Positions 32,545 through 34,177 of a DNA stretch of 34,177 bases are shown piece by piece. Within the stretch, counting starts at the first letter, position 1, and each line of letters starts with the position of its first letter. Location: assembly GCA_902490405.1 (NCBI GenBank), contig CABUDS010000024.1, forward strand, positions 1-34,177. Reading direction: 5' to 3'. The position numbers were made by a program, and so were the translations under genes. This DNA comes from an uncultured Collinsella sp. (GTDB lineage Bacteria; Actinomycetota; Coriobacteriia; Coriobacteriales; Coriobacteriaceae). The notes under the pieces are model-generated. The model was not told where the DNA came from. It ran no database searches and saw only the letters and a list, made by a program, of their open reading frames with translations.

Positions 32545-32573
32545 CTATCAAAGGCCAGATTAAGGAGCCAGCC

Positions 32574-32978
32574 ATGAAGAAATGCCTGCTCTCCATCGTC
32601 TCAGCAGCTCTTTGCCTCTCCCTTGTCATGACACCATTTGTGCCCGTTGCGGCAGCCTATGCCGACGAGGGGTCTCCCGCCGAGAGCAGCGAAATCTACG
32701 TCGGAGACAACTACGACGAAAATTACGATATATCCCTTTTTGAGCGCGGACGCTGCACGGATTCATATTCCAAGGCGTGGTGCGATTCTCACGGATTTGC
32801 AAATAACCGCACCGTCCCTCACAAGGTCAAGCTGAACGTGAAGGAGGAGTCTTGCCTGCGCGATCCCTACCTTGCTGGCACCGCTGAAGTTATCGCCGGT
32901 CTCGTGACAACCGGTCCTGGCGGCGGCTTGTTTGCAACCGCAATGACATCGTGCCGACTTTTCACTTGCAAGTTCTAA
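32574..32978 (+). CDS. Secreted cysteine-containing small protein, bacteriocin-like layout
   Basis: A 134-aa precursor, ATG preceded by AAGGAG. A Sec signal peptide (CLLSIVSAALCLSLVMTPFV, cut near AYA/DEG at 30) releases about 104 residues with five Cys (61, 70, 94, 127, 132). An acidic, Tyr-rich start (IYVGDNYDENYD) is followed by a polar part and a Gly-rich hydrophobic stretch AGTAEVIAGLVTTGPGGGLF near the C-terminus, then SCRLFTCKF. I recognise no family. The combination of export signal, cysteines, Gly-rich hydrophobic tail, a thioredoxin-like gene upstream and a small membrane protein downstream resembles bacteriocin/immunity loci. That function is inference. Confidence 0.7.
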   Translation: MKKCLLSIVSAALCLSLVMTPFVPVAAAYADEGSPAESSEIYVGDNYDENYDISLFERGRCTDSYSKAWCDSHGFANNRTVPHKVKLNVKEESCLRDPYLAGTAEVIAGLVTTGPGGGLFATAMTSCRLFTCKF

Positions 32979-32990
32979 AAGGAGGTTGCC

Positions 32991-33230
32991 ATGCTGTCGC
33001 AAAATCAATCGAGATACTTGACCACAATCGGCTTTGCCCTGCTTGCATTACTCTTTGCTAGCGACCTTTTGCTGAAACCGCCCAAGGAACTCGTTTTGCT
33101 TGCCATAGACTGCCTTTCCGCCCTTTACTTTACGGCAACCCTATTCGTCGGACTAAAGGAGAGGAAAAAAGGCGCAGTCGTCGCATCCGCCGTATGCTTG
33201 ATCATAATCATTGCATCATTCTTTATCTGA
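32991..33230 (+). CDS. Small three-helix membrane protein, possible immunity protein
   Basis: A 79-aa protein. AAAGGAGGT lies 6 nt before ATG 32991, one of the strongest ribosome sites in this zone, only 12 nt after the secreted-protein gene. Three hydrophobic helices: YLTTIGFALLALLFASDLLL (about 8-27), LVLLAIDCLSALYFTATLFV (about 34-53) and AVVASAVCLIIIIASFFI (about 61-79), with basic KERKK (about 56-60) on the inner side between helices 2 and 3. No family recognised. Size, position and topology are those of bacteriocin immunity proteins, but this is not proven. Confidence 0.7.
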   Translation: MLSQNQSRYLTTIGFALLALLFASDLLLKPPKELVLLAIDCLSALYFTATLFVGLKERKKGAVVASAVCLIIIIASFFI

Positions 33231-33242
33231 CACGTTGGTGAT

Positions 33243-33539
33243 TTAGGGGCGATATCGTAGGAATACGACCGGGAGAGTCGGGACCAGATTGCCCGGGTTG
33301 CCCGGTCGGCTCGCGCGACGGTGCGGCGGTTCCACAGAAAGCTCTCCGGACTTCACGCCGTTTCTGATCGCATTGTAGACAGCCATCTCGTCTTCGCAGT
33401 CGGCGAGCACGCGGTGTGCGTCGTCGTTTTGGATGTCCAGTAAATCTCGAAGGTCCTCCATGCACCAGCGTCCGAGATTTGGCCATGCGCGTTGCGCGAG
33501 CTGATAAGTGTCGATTGCGATGTTGTAGTTAAAGTCCAA
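33243..33539 (-). pseudogene. DnaQ-like 3'-5' exonuclease, C-terminal fragment
   Basis: The minus-strand frame reads LDFNYNIAIDTYQLAQRAWP, RWCMEDLRDLLDIQNDDAHR and VLADCEDEMAVYNAIRNG. This is the last part of the DEDD exonuclease fold of DnaQ-like enzymes ('iDTl.LAr...P.l....L..L...l.i....aHrAl.Da..t..vy'). The N-terminal part with the first DxE motif is missing, and upstream sequence (33540-33600) gives no extension that fits. The end (RRASRPGNPGNLVPTLPVVF) is probably not original. A remnant; not expected to be functional. Confidence 0.65.
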
Positions 33540-33601
33540 GCCAATGCCGTCCCAGGCAGAACGGCTTTGTTTCCTTGATTATCAACTTCATCCGGACACT
33601 T

Positions 33602-33637
33602 CCCGCATTCATCCGTGTGTGTACGGATGAATGCGGG
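33602..33637. other. Perfect 14-bp-stem hairpin
   Basis: CCCGCATTCATCCG pairs perfectly with CGGATGAATGCGGG around TGTGTGTA. Neither side has a T-run, so it is a poor terminator on its own. A second stem CCCGGCGG/CCGCCGGG lies at 33647-33675, directly past the stop of the minus-strand gene at 33681; together they may end its transcript or mark a mobile element end. Confidence 0.6.
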
Positions 33638-33680
33638 GTTCAATACCCCGGCGGTCTGATCGGCAGGCCGCCGGGAACTC

Positions 33681-34109
33681 TCACTCCTCGATAAAAGCCG
33701 GCACCCGGTTAGTCCTGCGCATCTTGAAATTGCCATTTTCGTGGGAGACGTAGAGGATGCCGTCCATCCCGTCTCGCGATGCATATGAAAGGTGAACAGA
33801 ACCGCAATCCGCTCCATCATTGTCGAGAAGATCGAACGAATTCGGGTCGCTCGTTGCGGCCAAACGACCACTCATACAAGAACCATCGTCATTACAGATT
33901 TGCCATTCCATGTCTTCGCCTGCAAGAATCGCCATAGACGGCCTGGTCGCGCCATCGTTGACATACATCCCGTCTATGCCAAACCCATTTTCAGCGCCAT
34001 CGATGAACGACTGCTCGGACCTATACCTCGCAAATGATGCACATAGCACCATTGCAAGACAAAGTACAAAGCCAACAATCGCTATCTTTGCATAGCTCTT
34101 GCCTATCAT
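33681..34109 (-). CDS. Membrane-anchored hypothetical protein
   Basis: A 142-aa protein from ATG 34109, chosen because GGGAGG lies 8 nt ahead; GTG 34118 is in frame but would overlap that site. One N-terminal hydrophobic segment (IAIVGFVLCLAMVLCASFAR, about 9-28) works as an anchor or uncleaved signal. The outside part is acidic (GEDMEWQICNDDGSCMSGRL, PNSFDLLDNDGADCGSV) with three Cys and a beta-rich look. No family recognised. Its start follows the stop of the upstream gene by 1 nt (TGACATG), so the two are coupled. Confidence 0.7.
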   Translation of the reverse strand: MIGKSYAKIAIVGFVLCLAMVLCASFARYRSEQSFIDGAENGFGIDGMYVNDGATRPSMAILAGEDMEWQICNDDGSCMSGRLAATSDPNSFDLLDNDGADCGSVHLSYASRDGMDGILYVSHENGNFKMRRTNRVPAFIEE

Positions 34110-34110
34110 G

Positions 34111-34177
34111 TCATTCACCTCCCTCGTATGTATCGAGGTATTCCTGCTTGAGCGTCTGCGAGGACGACTTGATCTTT
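34111..34177 (-). CDS. Partial CDS, C-terminal end only
   Basis: A minus-strand frame enters from the window edge and reads KIKSSSQTLKQEYLDTYEGG, then Glu and TGA at 34113-34111. It ends 1 nt before the ATG of the following gene and contains that gene's ribosome site. Too short to identify. Confidence 0.55.
   Translation of the reverse strand, partial: KIKSSSQTLKQEYLDTYEGGE

Overview
The window looks like chromosome from a high-GC gut actinobacterium of class Coriobacteriia, most like Collinsella. This is inferred from gene content, the strong GC bias of the housekeeping genes, an LPKTG-anchored surface protein and the mix of gene families; no species can be named from sequence alone. Three compositional zones are visible.

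Zone 1 (about 1-10.3 kb) is a lower-GC accessory island. It holds a DUF6414-like gene, an AbiH-family gene followed by an Abi-alpha (DUF4393) gene, a minus-strand pair (zinc-ribbon protein plus a 274-aa protein of unknown function), an LPXTG surface protein, an FRG-domain protein and a DUF559/Vsr-like nuclease-fold protein. Between these genes lie eroded pieces of surface-polysaccharide genes: two 3' fragments of UDP-glucose dehydrogenase (ugd), a possible third trace of the ugd tail, and a piece of dTDP-glucose 4,6-dehydratase (rfbB). I read this as a hotspot where a polysaccharide locus has been replaced by phage-defence-type cargo.

Zone 2 (about 8.6-29 kb, overlapping the end of zone 1) starts with a tRNA-rich stretch: tRNA-Val(CAC), two nearly identical tRNA-Ala(GGC) genes and a minus-strand tRNA with anticodon CAT. 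Each Ala gene is preceded by a 152-bp imperfect palindromic repeat and the same sigma-70-like promoter. Then comes a long co-oriented, tightly packed housekeeping series: ABC-F ATPase, small membrane protein, M50 protease, scpA-scpB, rluB-like, cmk, plsC-like, ispH, DUF512 radical SAM protein, der, plsY, gpsA, rpe, cysteine desulfurase, Nif3-like, zinc-ribbon coiled-coil protein and coaBC, closed by tRNA-Pro(GGG) with its own promoter and terminator. Many junctions overlap (ATGA) or are under 20 nt apart. The functions are chromosome segregation, rRNA and ribosome maturation, phospholipid synthesis (gpsA, plsY, plsC), isoprenoid and CoA synthesis, and sulfur transfer.

Zone 3 (about 29-34.2 kb) is a second accessory region devoted to the cell surface and secretion. 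It has a Flp-type pilin fused to a DUF6273-like domain with a run of ten G in its leader (a candidate phase-variation switch), a small membrane protein and a zinc-ribbon protein, a thioredoxin-like gene broken by a TAA codon, a secreted cysteine-containing small protein followed by a small three-helix membrane protein (bacteriocin/immunity-like layout), a fragment of a DnaQ-like exonuclease, and a membrane-anchored hypothetical protein coupled to a gene that runs off the window. The best candidates for something undescribed are the poly-G pilin, the 152-bp palindromic repeat, the secreted-protein/membrane-protein cassette and the zinc-ribbon/274-aa pair.
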